64,000 bases of DNA. Source: Pseudomonadota bacterium. Its GTDB lineage: Bacteria > Pseudomonadota > Alphaproteobacteria > UBA1280 > RI-95. The position numbers and the translations under genes are program-made. Of this stretch, positions 44,923 through 54,318 are shown piece by piece. Where the stretch lies: NCBI GenBank assembly GCA_016125375.1, contig WGLU01000002.1, positions 1-64,000 on the forward strand, written 5' to 3'. The first letter of the stretch is position 1; the number at the start of each line of letters is the position of its first letter. The notes below the pieces were generated by a model. It saw nothing but the letters and a program-made list of their open reading frames with translations. It was not told the DNA's origin and made no database searches.

Positions 44923-46002
44923 ATGACCAAGAACCGCTTGGGCAAAGACCCGGCGGCCTCCCAGAGCGACGTCATCGCCCTGCTGACCGATGCGTCGACG
45001 TTCCGTCACAACACGGACAACTACGACGTTATCGAAACCAACCAGAGCTACGTCTTCCTTTGGGGGCGCTTCGCCTACAAACTCTTCAAGGCTGTCGACA
45101 GCGGCATCCGCGACAACACCTCCCTGCAGGCGCGCTACGAAAACGCCATGCTGGAGATGGAAGCCAACCAGCGGCTCGCACCCGAGCTGTATCTGTGCGT
45201 GCTGCCGATCGTGCTGAAAAAGGACGGTACCCTTGCCCTCGGCAAGGAAGGTGACAAGCGTCCGGCGGTGGACTATGTGGTCCGCATGCGCCGCTTCGAC
45301 ACCGACAACACGTTCTACACCCTGTTGGTGGCGGACAAGCTGACCCGCAAGCACATCTTCGATCTGTGCTACGCGGTGGGCGACTTCCATCGCCATCAGC
45401 CGCCGGCCACCCTGCGCAACCTGCGCGGTGCCACGGCTTTCCGCACCAATCTGGAGCAACTGGTTTTCAAGCGTTGCGAGGTCCTGGTGGGTAAAACCAT
45501 CACCCGCAAGCAGCTTGCCGACCTGCGCCACGCGGCCGAGCGTGCCATCAAGCGCCGCAGCCACGCGCTGGACAACCGTTCCATGCAGGCATTCCGCATC
45601 ATCCATGGTGACATGGATTTCGGCAACATCGTCATGTGGCGGGGCAAACCCACGCCGTTTGACGCTGCCGTGCTGAGTCCGCTGATGCGCCATAACGACG
45701 TCATGCGCGATCTGGCCTACATTCTGGCGCCGCTGTACATGGCGGATAAGCTGGAACTGGTCAAGTACGCCCTCGAAGGCTACATGGCCAGCACCTGCGA
45801 CAACGAAGGCATGCGCATTCTGCACCTGTGGGTGGGGTATGCGGCAGCTGTTCGTGGCCGCTCGTGGCTGTACCGTGCCCAGACGGCGGAAGGAATGGCC
45901 GCAGACGAACGGGCTTCGCTAACCGAGCAGGGCCTGCGGTATCTGGAAGTGGCGATCGCTGCTTTCAACAATACCCTGCCCCACATCAGCCCACCGAAAT
46001 AA
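44923..46002 (+). CDS. COG2187 aminoglycoside-phosphotransferase-like kinase
   Basis: A protein-kinase-fold phosphotransferase of unknown substrate, 359 residues. YVFLWGRFAYKLFKAVD carries the nucleotide-binding lysine, RLAPELYLCVLPI is the COG2187 signature, and IIHGDMDFGN holds the catalytic Asp and Asn. COG2187 members often have a C-terminal P-loop kinase domain; here it is absent. The metal-binding segment FDAAVLSPLMRHNDVMRDLAYI differs from the usual FDCIEF form. Monocistronic, G/C-rich, with its own terminator. Confidence 0.82.
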   Translation: MTKNRLGKDPAASQSDVIALLTDASTFRHNTDNYDVIETNQSYVFLWGRFAYKLFKAVDSGIRDNTSLQARYENAMLEMEANQRLAPELYLCVLPIVLKKDGTLALGKEGDKRPAVDYVVRMRRFDTDNTFYTLLVADKLTRKHIFDLCYAVGDFHRHQPPATLRNLRGATAFRTNLEQLVFKRCEVLVGKTITRKQLADLRHAAERAIKRRSHALDNRSMQAFRIIHGDMDFGNIVMWRGKPTPFDAAVLSPLMRHNDVMRDLAYILAPLYMADKLELVKYALEGYMASTCDNEGMRILHLWVGYAAAVRGRSWLYRAQTAEGMAADERASLTEQGLRYLEVAIAAFNNTLPHISPPK

Positions 46003-46004
46003 CG

Positions 46005-46033
46005 AAAGGCGCACCTCTGGTGCGCCTTTTTTC
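46005..46033. terminator. Bidirectional terminator before accA end
   Basis: AAAGGCGCAC pairs with GTGCGCCTTT, followed by T; it lies between convergent genes. Confidence 0.88.
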
Positions 46034-46044
46034 GTTTCCGGATG

Positions 46045-46995
46045 TTACCGGCCGATTGCCAGGAACCTGTCTCGACGGCTGTGATGATAAGGTCCTTTTT
46101 GTGCCTGTAACGCATTCAAGTGCGTTTGAATGGCTTTGCCGACACGGCTCATAACCAGGTCAGGGTCACGGTGCGCACCGCCCACAGGCTCTTTGATGAC
46201 ATCGTCGATAACTTTCAACTCTTCCAGGTCCTGTGCCGTCAACCGCAGGGCATTGGCGGCATCCTTGGCAGCAGCGCGGTCGCGCCACAAAATGGAGGCG
46301 CAACCCTCTGGCGAAATGACAGAGTAAATACTGTGTTCCAGCATCAGCACACGGTCAGCCACAGCAATAGCCAGCGCACCACCAGAGCCACCTTCCCCGA
46401 TGACCGTGGTCACCACGGGTACATTCATGCGCATACCAACTTCAATACAAGCTGCAATCGCTTCTGCCTGACCACGAGCTTCGGCGTCCACACCAGGGAA
46501 AGCACCAGGCGTATCCACAAAGGTCAACAGCGGCAGGCCAAACTTGTGGGCCATTTCCATGATGCGTTTGGCTTTACGGTAACCCTCTGGTCGGGGCATG
46601 CCAAAATTGTGGGCAACACGCTCTTGCGTGTTCGCACCTTTCTCGGTACCGAGGACACATACAGACTGGCCGTTGAACGTGCCAACACCGGCCAGCATGG
46701 CTTTATCCTCGCCAAAAGAGCGGTCACCTGCCAGCGGTGTAAAGTCGTCGATGAGGGATTGAATGTAGTGACGGGCGTGCGGGCGGTCGGGGTGGCGTGC
46801 CACCTGTGTTTTCTGCCACGCATCCAGATTGCGATACAGCAGGCGGGTGACACGCTTTTCCTTGATTTCCAGGCGGTCTATTTCAGCGGCAAAGTCCGAC
46901 TCGGAGCGGGCATTATCCAGCTGTTCACGCCGCAACTGCTCGATGCGTGCATGAACCTCCAGAATGGATGACTCGAAATCCAGAAAGTGCGCCAT
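46045..46995 (-). CDS. accA: Acetyl-CoA carboxylase carboxyltransferase alpha
   Basis: AccA with AccD transfers the carboxyl group from biotin to acetyl-CoA, the first step of fatty acid synthesis. The family start FLDFESSILEVHARIEQLR, FNFGMPRPEGYRKA-type loop, and VIGEGGSGGALAIAVADRVLML (the oxyanion-hole region, in part) are present. At 316 residues it is full length. AAAGGG precedes the ATG. It lies 24 bases after xerD, probably on the same transcript. Confidence 0.97.
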   Translation of the reverse strand: MAHFLDFESSILEVHARIEQLRREQLDNARSESDFAAEIDRLEIKEKRVTRLLYRNLDAWQKTQVARHPDRPHARHYIQSLIDDFTPLAGDRSFGEDKAMLAGVGTFNGQSVCVLGTEKGANTQERVAHNFGMPRPEGYRKAKRIMEMAHKFGLPLLTFVDTPGAFPGVDAEARGQAEAIAACIEVGMRMNVPVVTTVIGEGGSGGALAIAVADRVLMLEHSIYSVISPEGCASILWRDRAAAKDAANALRLTAQDLEELKVIDDVIKEPVGGAHRDPDLVMSRVGKAIQTHLNALQAQKGPYHHSRRDRFLAIGR

Positions 46996-47018
46996 AACGC
47001 CCTTTAGTGCTGTTAGCT

Positions 47019-47924
47019 TTACTTGTTACCCAGTTTGGCATCTTTGCCTAAAGGGTGCGAAGTTTCAAGCACTTTGCGCGCGCGGCTTTCCAGCACGTGG
47101 GTATAAATCTGGGTTGTGGCAACATCTGCATGGCCCAGCATCAACTGGACTGAGCGCAAGTCTGCATCGTTCTCCAGCAGGTGTGTTGCAAATGTATGGC
47201 GCAAGTGGTGCGGCGAGAGATCCATACCGACCTTCTGCCCTGCCTCACGTACAATCTGGAACAGGCGCTGGCGGGTCAGCGGGCGACCACTACGGGACGG
47301 GAACAGCCAATCCGTTTTCTTTTTATCAAAAATCGGGCGGGATTTACGGATGTACATCTCCAGCACGTCGGTAGCCATTTTGCCCAGTGGCACCATACGG
47401 GTCTTGCTGCCTTTACCGGTGATCCGCAGGGTACGGCGCTCGCCGTCCTGCAGGTCGGTGGTTTTAAGCTTAATCAACTCGCTCACACGCAAACCTGTTG
47501 CGTACAGGGTTTCCAGAATAGCGCGCGCACGAATGGATTCCGGCGCGTCGCACTCCTGTGCAGCCAACAGGGACTTTACTTCTTCTTTTGTCAGGGCCTT
47601 GGGCAAACTGCGTGGCAGCTTGGGCATGGCAATATCCTGCATCGGGTCCTTTTTCAGCACATCACGTGCAATCAGGTAACGGAAGTACTGCTTCAGTGCC
47701 GACATACGACGTGCCTGAGTCCGCGCACTCAGGTTTTCCGCATGCATGTAGGCAAGGTATTGACGCAGCACATGGGGATCCACGTTGGAAATCCCGTTAT
47801 TTTGGCAAAATTGCGCAAAATGACTGTAGTCTCGGCGGTATGCCGAGACGGTATTTTCGCTGGCGCCGTTTTCGACGACCAGCGACTCTATGAAAGCGTC
47901 AAATACACCTTGGTCCAGGACCAT
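47019..47924 (-). CDS. xerD: Tyrosine recombinase XerD
   Basis: XerD with XerC resolves chromosome dimers at dif. The SAM-like N-terminal domain ends near residue 100. The catalytic residues are in ATGLRVSELI (Arg), the GKGSKTR Lys region, HHLRHTFATHLL (His, Arg), LGHADVATTQIYTHV (His and nucleophilic Tyr). ATG 47924 was preferred over a TTG six codons upstream. At 301 residues the length is normal. It is a housekeeping type, not a phage integrase. Confidence 0.94.
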   Translation of the reverse strand: MVLDQGVFDAFIESLVVENGASENTVSAYRRDYSHFAQFCQNNGISNVDPHVLRQYLAYMHAENLSARTQARRMSALKQYFRYLIARDVLKKDPMQDIAMPKLPRSLPKALTKEEVKSLLAAQECDAPESIRARAILETLYATGLRVSELIKLKTTDLQDGERRTLRITGKGSKTRMVPLGKMATDVLEMYIRKSRPIFDKKKTDWLFPSRSGRPLTRQRLFQIVREAGQKVGMDLSPHHLRHTFATHLLENDADLRSVQLMLGHADVATTQIYTHVLESRARKVLETSHPLGKDAKLGNK

Positions 47925-48107
47925 TTTTAAATAGCCTTTCAATCCGCGGATTTGTGTTTAATTTGTTCATTGTGTCGGTGCTGCCAGTTTGGGCCGGAGC
48001 GATGACGGATGGTCATTTGGCCATAATACGGAATAATGTCAACTCCGGAGTTAATTTTTTTTATCCCATTAGTGGTAAAACGGCAGATTATCTATGTTTT
48101 TAACCAC

Positions 48108-48137
48108 AAAAAAAATCCGCCGGAGACCCGGCGGATA
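48108..48137 (-). terminator. Terminator of the 649-aa gene
   Basis: ATCCGCCGG pairs with CCGGCGGAT around four bases, followed on the minus strand by eight T. Confidence 0.9.
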
Positions 48138-48155
48138 TGTATCAAAAGTTGTGTT

Positions 48156-50105
48156 TTAATAAGCTGGCTTGTCACTATGGAGGAGCGACTCCAGCGCGAT
48201 ACCTGTGGCATCATCTTTCAGGTTCACGTAACGCAGCCCGGCCACGATATTTGCCACCCCTTGAGGAGACAACATGGACGGCTGGGTGTACATCATCGGT
48301 TCAATCAGCATAAAGACCGATTCACCCACGTGACCTGCCTCGATACTGCTGCCGACCAGACGCAACCAGATTGGCCCCGGCCCTTTGCCAAGATCAACGT
48401 ACGCATCGTTGAAACGGTTATGCAGCTGGCGCCAGTTATCTGCCGGTACCGGCATATCCATGGCTTCCAGCAGCGCCAGAATGCGTACAGTGCGCTGGCG
48501 CGACTGTGCATTATCCAACGACTGTGCCGACCACCATTGATTCAGGGTTTCGGCAGCCATCTGGTTATCCAGCACGGCAAATGCGATGGCCAGATCGGTA
48601 CGCTCCATTGCAAGGTCACGCGACAGGCTGCGGTTGGAAGACAAAGTCTGCCACCAGGCCTTGGCAACAGGCAGGTTACCGCTGCGCAGCGATGTGCGGA
48701 CAACATAGGGGGAGAACCAGGCCAGATTCGCTTCCGGCTCAATACCACGGCGGTACGGAGACAGGGAACCCGGCAAGTCACTCAGGCCGTCGCGTTCCGC
48801 ACTTTCCCACAGTACTTTCAGTACCAAGGCCTTGCCGGAGGGCAGTTTGGCAGCGCCAGCAGCCTGCCAGAGCAAGGCACGGGCGATACTGCCGTCAGGT
48901 TGGTCCTGTACAAACTTCAGAGGCGACTCCAATAAGCGGGCGTTGAACTGAACGCTGTCATACAAGCCAATCAGGCGCTCAACATCCTGGCCGGAGCCAT
49001 TATCGTTCACAACCTTCTCGGCAGACTGCAAGCGCATGCTGACAGAAGTCTGCTCATTACCCATCAATTGACGGAGAATCAGGTCCGGCAAACGCGAAAT
49101 CACGTCTGGCGTCATCGCCTGCGGGTAGGCTTTATAAATTGCGGCATGCAATGGCCCGAGGCGGTCTTCCGGCGCAAAGCGTGGGGCATCACCTCCGTTG
49201 CGGACCATTTCCAGCAATTGGAACAGCAAGGGATCGGCACCGCGCTCTGCAGTGGTTGCCACGTCCATGCTCAGGCGCAGGGCTTCCTTGTCACCTTCAA
49301 CAGCCTGGCAGGTCATCAACGCGAGGCGCCAGAACACATCGTCGCTGTTCAGAATGAACTGGCGCACATAGGTGCAGGCACGTTGGGCATTACCAGCCAT
49401 CAGCTGACTTTCCACCCAAACACGCCCCAGACCAAAGCCCATCAGTTCGTCTTCGCGGAACCCGCGCAGCATTTCGTAGCCGGCTTCGGCATAGCCCAGT
49501 GCGTGCAGTGTCGCCACACGTTCGGCCAGCCATTTGTTCTGGCCGGCTCCTGCTGGCGGCGTTGCTTCTGTCATCAGAGCGCGCTGGAGCAGACGGCGGG
49601 CAGCCAGACTCTTCAGACCAGTCTTGCGGACACGGCCAAGCATGTTGCTGGCACGGTCCATGTCCATGCCGGACCAAAGGTCAGCAGACATGCCACCGTT
49701 CTGGGTGGTCAGGATACCTGTACGGGCCACTTCTTCTGCCGTTTTCACAGGTCGGGACAACGTTTCTTCCGCAATCTGCGGCAAAACATCGGTAGCAGGA
49801 GACGTTGTAGCGCTGACGGCAGACGTGCCGGAAGACAGCGGCGCGGCCGCATCTGCAGGAACATCTTCCAGAACAGCATTTTCTTCCACTTCACCTGCCA
49901 TGGCGTTGAGGCGGGCTTCTTCCGCAGCATCAATCGGCGTACGGTCACCAAACAGGCTTTCCGTCACAGCAGGCGATGCTGCCGGTGCCTCCAGTGCATA
50001 TGCGGGCTCAACCAGTGGTACAAACACCACGACTGTTTTCAAAAGGAAGGAGATAATCATAATCGTCAACGCAATCCCGATAACATATTTGATAAGTTCC
50101 CACAT
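48156..50105 (-). CDS. Membrane-anchored helical-repeat protein, 649 aa
   Basis: I do not recognise a family. Residues 5-32 form an N-terminal membrane anchor or uncleaved signal. Residues 38-120 are an Ala/Pro/Thr/Ser-rich linker, and the rest (about 125-649) is all-helical with TPR-like spacing (LHALGYAEAGYEMLRG and similar), suggesting a periplasmic protein-interaction scaffold. AGGAG precedes ATG 50105. It follows a 54-residue membrane protein by 14 bases, and the two probably act together. The repeat reading is inference. Confidence 0.75.
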   Translation of the reverse strand: MWELIKYVIGIALTIMIISFLLKTVVVFVPLVEPAYALEAPAASPAVTESLFGDRTPIDAAEEARLNAMAGEVEENAVLEDVPADAAAPLSSGTSAVSATTSPATDVLPQIAEETLSRPVKTAEEVARTGILTTQNGGMSADLWSGMDMDRASNMLGRVRKTGLKSLAARRLLQRALMTEATPPAGAGQNKWLAERVATLHALGYAEAGYEMLRGFREDELMGFGLGRVWVESQLMAGNAQRACTYVRQFILNSDDVFWRLALMTCQAVEGDKEALRLSMDVATTAERGADPLLFQLLEMVRNGGDAPRFAPEDRLGPLHAAIYKAYPQAMTPDVISRLPDLILRQLMGNEQTSVSMRLQSAEKVVNDNGSGQDVERLIGLYDSVQFNARLLESPLKFVQDQPDGSIARALLWQAAGAAKLPSGKALVLKVLWESAERDGLSDLPGSLSPYRRGIEPEANLAWFSPYVVRTSLRSGNLPVAKAWWQTLSSNRSLSRDLAMERTDLAIAFAVLDNQMAAETLNQWWSAQSLDNAQSRQRTVRILALLEAMDMPVPADNWRQLHNRFNDAYVDLGKGPGPIWLRLVGSSIEAGHVGESVFMLIEPMMYTQPSMLSPQGVANIVAGLRYVNLKDDATGIALESLLHSDKPAY

Positions 50106-50119
50106 GGGGAAAGCTCCTG

Positions 50120-50284
50120 CTACTGACGTTCTACCGACAGAGGCACATCTTTACGGACTTCACTTTCGGTCACCGTACCTTTCATACCGGTGGCCACAAT
50201 AACGGCCAGATAACCGACCAGAAGTAAGACAGCAAGACCAACAAGTTTACCGACAGGCAAACCACCGCGACCGGAACGTGTCAT
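50120..50284 (-). CDS. Small single-span membrane protein, 54 aa
   Basis: A short gene from ATG 50284 to TAG 50120, with GGAG six bases upstream. The product starts MTRSGRGGLPVGKLVGLAVL, with a basic N terminus, one membrane helix at about 13-32, and a charged 20-residue C-terminal tail (ESEVRKDVPLSVERQ) that would face the periplasm. It is 14 bases from the 649-residue gene, so the two form an operon. No family recognised. Confidence 0.6.
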   Translation of the reverse strand: MTRSGRGGLPVGKLVGLAVLLLVGYLAVIVATGMKGTVTESEVRKDVPLSVERQ

Positions 50285-50373
50285 ATTCAGCTCCATTCTT
50301 GATTTCCCTTATGTTCTGCTTTTAGAGGCGAAGATACAAATCCCGCGTACTTTACAGGTTTTGGCCCGATGCA

Positions 50374-51315
50374 TCAAGCAACCTTGCGCACGCGGCCCTG
50401 TGCCATCAACGCCTCAACCTCCTGCCGCTTGGGCATGGCAGGTGCCGTACCGACGCGGGTCACACAAATGGCGGCAACCGCACAGCCAAAACGGACCGCC
50501 TCGGTGAGCTCTTTCCCCTCGGCCAGCGCGCAGGCAAACCCGCCATTGAAGGCATCGCCGGCCCCTGTGGTATCGGCGGGTTGGCCAATGTCATAGGCAG
50601 GCACAAAAGTACTCATATCACGGTTCATAACCAGTACACCTTTCTCACCCATGGTCAGAAGAACGGTACCGACGCCACTGTCCAGAAACCACTGTGCAGC
50701 CTTTGCCGCACTTTCCATATCGGTCACGGGAATACCGCTCAGGTGTGTGGCTTCGGTTTCGTTCGGTGTGATGTAATCAAGGCCTTTAAGTTTCTCGCGG
50801 CTAACCTTCTGTACCGGTGCTGGATTCAGGATGGTCGTCACGCTGTGCTTCTGCGCCAGAGAAAGCCCCAGAAACGTTGCAGAGAGGTTGGTCTCGAACT
50901 GGGTCAGAAACACTTTCGAGGCAGCGATATCCTTCTCGGCGGCCAGCACTTCGGCATCACTCACGTGGTGGCATGCCCCAACGGACACGGTAATCATGTT
51001 CTCGGCGCTACCATCTTCGACCATAATCAGCGCAGCGCCTGTTTCGGCATCCGGTGTGGTGTAAATGTACTTGGATGGCAGGCCTTCGGCGGCAAAGGTT
51101 TTTTGGGCCAGGGCACCAAACTCATCCTGACCAAGCTTGGTCATGAACGTAACATCAGCACCGGCGCGTTTAGCGGCCACTGCCTGATTCGAGCCCTTGC
51201 CCCCGGGACCAAGCTTGAACGGGCCGCCGAAAACGGTTTCTCCCCGGGCTGGCAGGTGCGGCGTGCGACACATCAGATCCACCACAAAACTTCCCAAAAC
51301 AAACACCTTGTTCAC
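50374..51315 (-). CDS. rbsK: Ribokinase
   Basis: A PfkB-family sugar kinase that phosphorylates ribose at O-5. GPGGKGSNQAVAAKRAGADV (near 40-60) and DTTGAGDAFNGGFACAL (near 250, with the catalytic Asp) are the two family signatures. GTG 51315 is the start, with GGAGG six bases upstream. At 313 residues the length is normal. No ribose transporter or regulator is nearby, so another sugar or nucleoside cannot be excluded. Confidence 0.9.
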   Translation of the reverse strand: MNKVFVLGSFVVDLMCRTPHLPARGETVFGGPFKLGPGGKGSNQAVAAKRAGADVTFMTKLGQDEFGALAQKTFAAEGLPSKYIYTTPDAETGAALIMVEDGSAENMITVSVGACHHVSDAEVLAAEKDIAASKVFLTQFETNLSATFLGLSLAQKHSVTTILNPAPVQKVSREKLKGLDYITPNETEATHLSGIPVTDMESAAKAAQWFLDSGVGTVLLTMGEKGVLVMNRDMSTFVPAYDIGQPADTTGAGDAFNGGFACALAEGKELTEAVRFGCAVAAICVTRVGTAPAMPKRQEVEALMAQGRVRKVA

Positions 51316-51452
51316 TGCGCACCTCCCTATTACATAATGTGTGGCAGGTATGATACGCCCAAGGCACCCGCAGGGTCAACGATGTGGCTTGAAACGTGCA
51401 TGGTTATCGGTCATAGTGTGCAAGCGCAACATAATATAAAAAGGATGGGAAG

Positions 51453-51698
51453 ATGGAAACTGTCGCCTTCAGCATCATGGCCATCAGCACCGTAGGCCTG
51501 ATTGCCACGCTGAAATACGCCCAGTCCAACCCGGATGCCTATAAGCCGTTTGGCCATAAGGAAGCGCCAAAGATTAAGGATGGCGAAAACCCCGCAGCCA
51601 TGACGCCTGCAATTGCCGCCCATGCGGAGGCCGCACAGAAGAAACTCGATGCAGCCAAAGGCACACGAAAAGTAGACAACGCCGCTGGAAACAGCTAA
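51453..51698 (+). CDS. Small membrane-anchored protein, 81 aa
   Basis: Residues 4-20 form a single membrane segment; the remaining 60 residues are soluble, rich in Ala, Lys and Pro and likely disordered or helical. AAAGGA lies about nine bases upstream of ATG 51453. It is divergent from rbsK and lies 42 bases before the next plus-strand gene. No function is suggested. Confidence 0.7.
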   Translation: METVAFSIMAISTVGLIATLKYAQSNPDAYKPFGHKEAPKIKDGENPAAMTPAIAAHAEAAQKKLDAAKGTRKVDNAAGNS

Positions 51699-51739
51699 AA
51701 GAAAAGACGCATAAATTAGGTTAGGTAACCAACGTACCC

Positions 51740-52243
51740 ATGTCCGACGACCCCTTTGCCGGTCATCTGCTCTTCGACCACAAATACGATATTGACGATA
51801 TCCTCCGTGCCCTGTGCGGGGATGACCATGACGGCCGCTGGCTGCTCTGTACCCGTGACGGCTCCCTTGTGGAAGAAACGGACCATACCGAAACCGCCAC
51901 AGTACAAGACGGAGACGACCGCAATCACTGGCATGTGATTACCCCCCTGCCCGTCAGTTTTATCAGCGAATTGAAAACCCACGACAAGCGCAGCAAGTTG
52001 ACCGCAGAAGATGTGGCCCTGCTAGATGACCTGCTGGCCGACGTGCACTATGTCTATCAACTGCTGCCCCTGTTCGAAGAAGGCCTTGCGGGCGGCTGGG
52101 TGCGCGAACGGGTGAAGGAAACGGCGCTCGAATGGCTGGATATGAAGAACCTTATCCCCCCCTCCATGCGCCACGTATACGATGCAACCGCCGCAGCCAA
52201 TGCCCCTGCCGCACAAAGCGGTATGGCGATTAAAATTATCTGA
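51740..52243 (+). CDS. Hypothetical protein, 167 aa
   Basis: Unrecognised acidic, soluble protein. The N-terminal half is Asp/His-rich (DDDHDGRWLLC-like region, DGDDRNHWHV), and the C-terminal half is helical. It lies 12 bases before the CorC-like gene and is probably cotranscribed with it. No signal peptide or membrane segment. Confidence 0.72.
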   Translation: MSDDPFAGHLLFDHKYDIDDILRALCGDDHDGRWLLCTRDGSLVEETDHTETATVQDGDDRNHWHVITPLPVSFISELKTHDKRSKLTAEDVALLDDLLADVHYVYQLLPLFEEGLAGGWVRERVKETALEWLDMKNLIPPSMRHVYDATAAANAPAAQSGMAIKII

Positions 52244-52254
52244 CGGGACAACCG

Positions 52255-53562
52255 ATGGAAGATACGACTTTTTACTTCATGATAGGTACCATTGCGGTAC
52301 TGATTTTGTTCTCCGCCTTTTTCTCGGGTGCCGAGACCTCCATCATGGCCTCCTCCAAGCCCAAGCTGCACGACCTGCAAAAGCGGGGCGATAAACGTGC
52401 AAAACGCGTTTATCGTATGCTCAAGGACCCCGAAACACTGCTGGGCACCATTCTGCTGGGCAACAACCTTGTCAACATCGGCGCATCGGCGCTGGCAACC
52501 AGCGTTTTCCTGCGTATGTTCGGCGAAAAGGGTATCGCCATCGCCACCTTGGTGATGACAGTCGTTGTGCTGATTTTTGCAGAAGTCCTGCCCAAGACCA
52601 TCGCCAGCCATTACCCGGAAAAACTGGCTGGTATGGTCAGCTTTCCCATGTCTACGCTGATACGCGTGCTGCGCCCGTTTACCTGGACGATTAAACTGAT
52701 TACCCGCGCCATCATGCGTATGATGCGCATATCCGTTGACCGTTCCGATCCCAACTTTGGCGAGGAAGACCTGCGTGGCGCCATCGGTATGGGCTTGGCC
52801 CACGGGATTCTGGACCGTCCCGAACACCGCATGCTGGACAGTATTCTGGAGCTGGACGAGCTGACCGTGGAAGACGTGATGATCCACCGCTCCTCCATAG
52901 AGAGCATCGATATCAACCTGCCGAATACAGAGCTTTACCGACGTATTTCCATGTCCACATACAGCCGTATTCCGCTGTGGGAGGAGAACCCGGATAACAT
53001 CGTCGGCACCGTGCACATCAAAGACTTCTATAAGGCATGGAGTACCTGCACACCGGAAGAATTTAACATCCGCACCATCATGCAGGACCCCTACTTTGTT
53101 CCGGAAACTGCCATCGTATCGGAACAACTGCTGGCCTTCCGCAAACGCCGCAAACACCTGGGCCTTGTTGTCGATGAATACGGCGATATTATGGGACTGG
53201 TTACACTGGAAGATATTCTGGAAGAAATCGTCGGCGATATTGAGGACGAGCACGACGTTGTCCGTGCTGCCTTCGTCCGCGAAGATGCACACACCGTCGT
53301 TGTGACCGGCAGCATGGCCGTGCGCGATGCCAACCGCGAGTTTGACTGGCATCTGCAAGATGATGATGCGGTCACAGTTGCCGGCTTGATCATCGAGACC
53401 CTGCAACGCATCCCTGTTGTCGGCGAAAAAGTCACTATTGGTGACTATGAGCTGGAGATTCTGGCCAAGCGCAAACAGGCCATTGCCCGTGTGCGCGTGC
53501 GTACCGCCGGACATACCGAGCAGAAAAAGGATGATGGCTACGACGAAGCCATAACTGTATAA
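52255..53562 (+). CDS. HlyC/CorC (CNNM) family transporter or regulator
   Basis: A CNNM/CorC protein, 435 residues, of the class implicated in magnesium and cobalt handling. The order is DUF21 membrane domain (1-190; FFSGAETSIMASSKPKL near the start, EVLPKTIA), a CBS pair (about 205-335; VDEYGDIMGLVTLEDILEEI), and a CorC_HlyC C-terminal domain (about 350-425; HTVVVTGSMAVRDAN). This is a full-length example. Transport activity itself is debated in this family. It follows a hypothetical gene by 12 bases. Confidence 0.93.
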   Translation: MEDTTFYFMIGTIAVLILFSAFFSGAETSIMASSKPKLHDLQKRGDKRAKRVYRMLKDPETLLGTILLGNNLVNIGASALATSVFLRMFGEKGIAIATLVMTVVVLIFAEVLPKTIASHYPEKLAGMVSFPMSTLIRVLRPFTWTIKLITRAIMRMMRISVDRSDPNFGEEDLRGAIGMGLAHGILDRPEHRMLDSILELDELTVEDVMIHRSSIESIDINLPNTELYRRISMSTYSRIPLWEENPDNIVGTVHIKDFYKAWSTCTPEEFNIRTIMQDPYFVPETAIVSEQLLAFRKRRKHLGLVVDEYGDIMGLVTLEDILEEIVGDIEDEHDVVRAAFVREDAHTVVVTGSMAVRDANREFDWHLQDDDAVTVAGLIIETLQRIPVVGEKVTIGDYELEILAKRKQAIARVRVRTAGHTEQKKDDGYDEAITV

Positions 53563-53623
53563 AATCAGCATGTTACAAACGGACAGCACCCTTGCATCCG
53601 CGCCCGTTTTAGCGTAAAAAGAT

Positions 53624-53646
53624 GGGGGCCGAAAACGGCCCCTATT
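53624..53646 (+). terminator. Possible terminator after the CorC-like gene
   Basis: GGGGCCG (53625-53631) pairs with CGGCCCC (53636-53642) around four A, followed by TATTTA. Weak T run. Confidence 0.45.
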
Positions 53647-53672
53647 TACAATTAAAAAGAGGTTGATGTTCT

Positions 53673-54317
53673 ATGGCTGCTACTGTTGGAAAAAGCCTGC
53701 ATGTCCGTCGCCTTAACTGGGTACAAACTACCCGTGACAGCGTGTTGGGCATCTCGTTTGGTCTGGTCGTGCTGATGTTGGCCGCCCTGATTTGTTTTAC
53801 CCGTCCATTCATGGATGCGATGGGCCTGAACCCCGATATTACTGCTTTCCTGTGGTCCGGAATGAGCACGGACGAACTCAGGCAGATGGTGTTTTTTGTC
53901 GCACCGGATGTCGGGATGAGCTTTACCCCTGACGAGGCTGATCATCTGGCCGATGTGCGCAGCCTGCTGCATAGCACACTGCTTGCTGCAGGCGCACTGG
54001 GCGTACTGCTGCTGGCAGGTTCCATGCTCCGCCCCAACTGGCGCCGCATCAGCACGATTGCCTTTGGCTTTCTGGCTGCACTTGCAGCCAGTGGGTTTAC
54101 CGTTTGGCAGCTTTCGGGCTTCAAAACAGTCAGCCACCTTTTCCATAATGTCTTTTTCAGTGGTGGGAACTGGCAGTTTGCATCTCATCAACTGATGATG
54201 AAGCTCTATCCGCCTGTGGTTATGCAGACGGGAATGACCCTGTGCTTTATTATGGCATTACTGGTTACAGGAACGTTTGCCCTCGTCATGGCAACAGCCA
54301 AGAAAAAGGCACGGTAA
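53673..54317 (+). CDS. DUF1461 / Lit-like lipoprotein acyl transacylase
   Basis: A four-helix membrane protein, 214 residues, of the TIGR01906/DUF1461 family. In Firmicutes this family includes Lit, which moves an acyl chain from the lipid to the N-terminal cysteine of lipoproteins, giving lyso-lipoproteins. Family motifs are FTPDEADHLADV (84-95, with His91) and LFHNVFFSGGNWQF (156-169, with His158), matching the two essential histidines known for Lit. Membrane helices are about 25-45, 100-118, 126-146 and 183-207. It lies one base before a lipoprotein gene. Activity here is inferred from family. Confidence 0.75.
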   Translation: MAATVGKSLHVRRLNWVQTTRDSVLGISFGLVVLMLAALICFTRPFMDAMGLNPDITAFLWSGMSTDELRQMVFFVAPDVGMSFTPDEADHLADVRSLLHSTLLAAGALGVLLLAGSMLRPNWRRISTIAFGFLAALAASGFTVWQLSGFKTVSHLFHNVFFSGGNWQFASHQLMMKLYPPVVMQTGMTLCFIMALLVTGTFALVMATAKKKAR

Positions 54318-54318
54318 C

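Noticed and set aside
47019-47924. Tyrosine recombinase as a phage or island integrase
   Set aside because: Length and motifs fit housekeeping XerD, and no att site or mobile genes surround it.
48013-48042. Possible promoter TTGACA upstream of xerD
   Set aside because: No acceptable -10 box at 16-18 bases.
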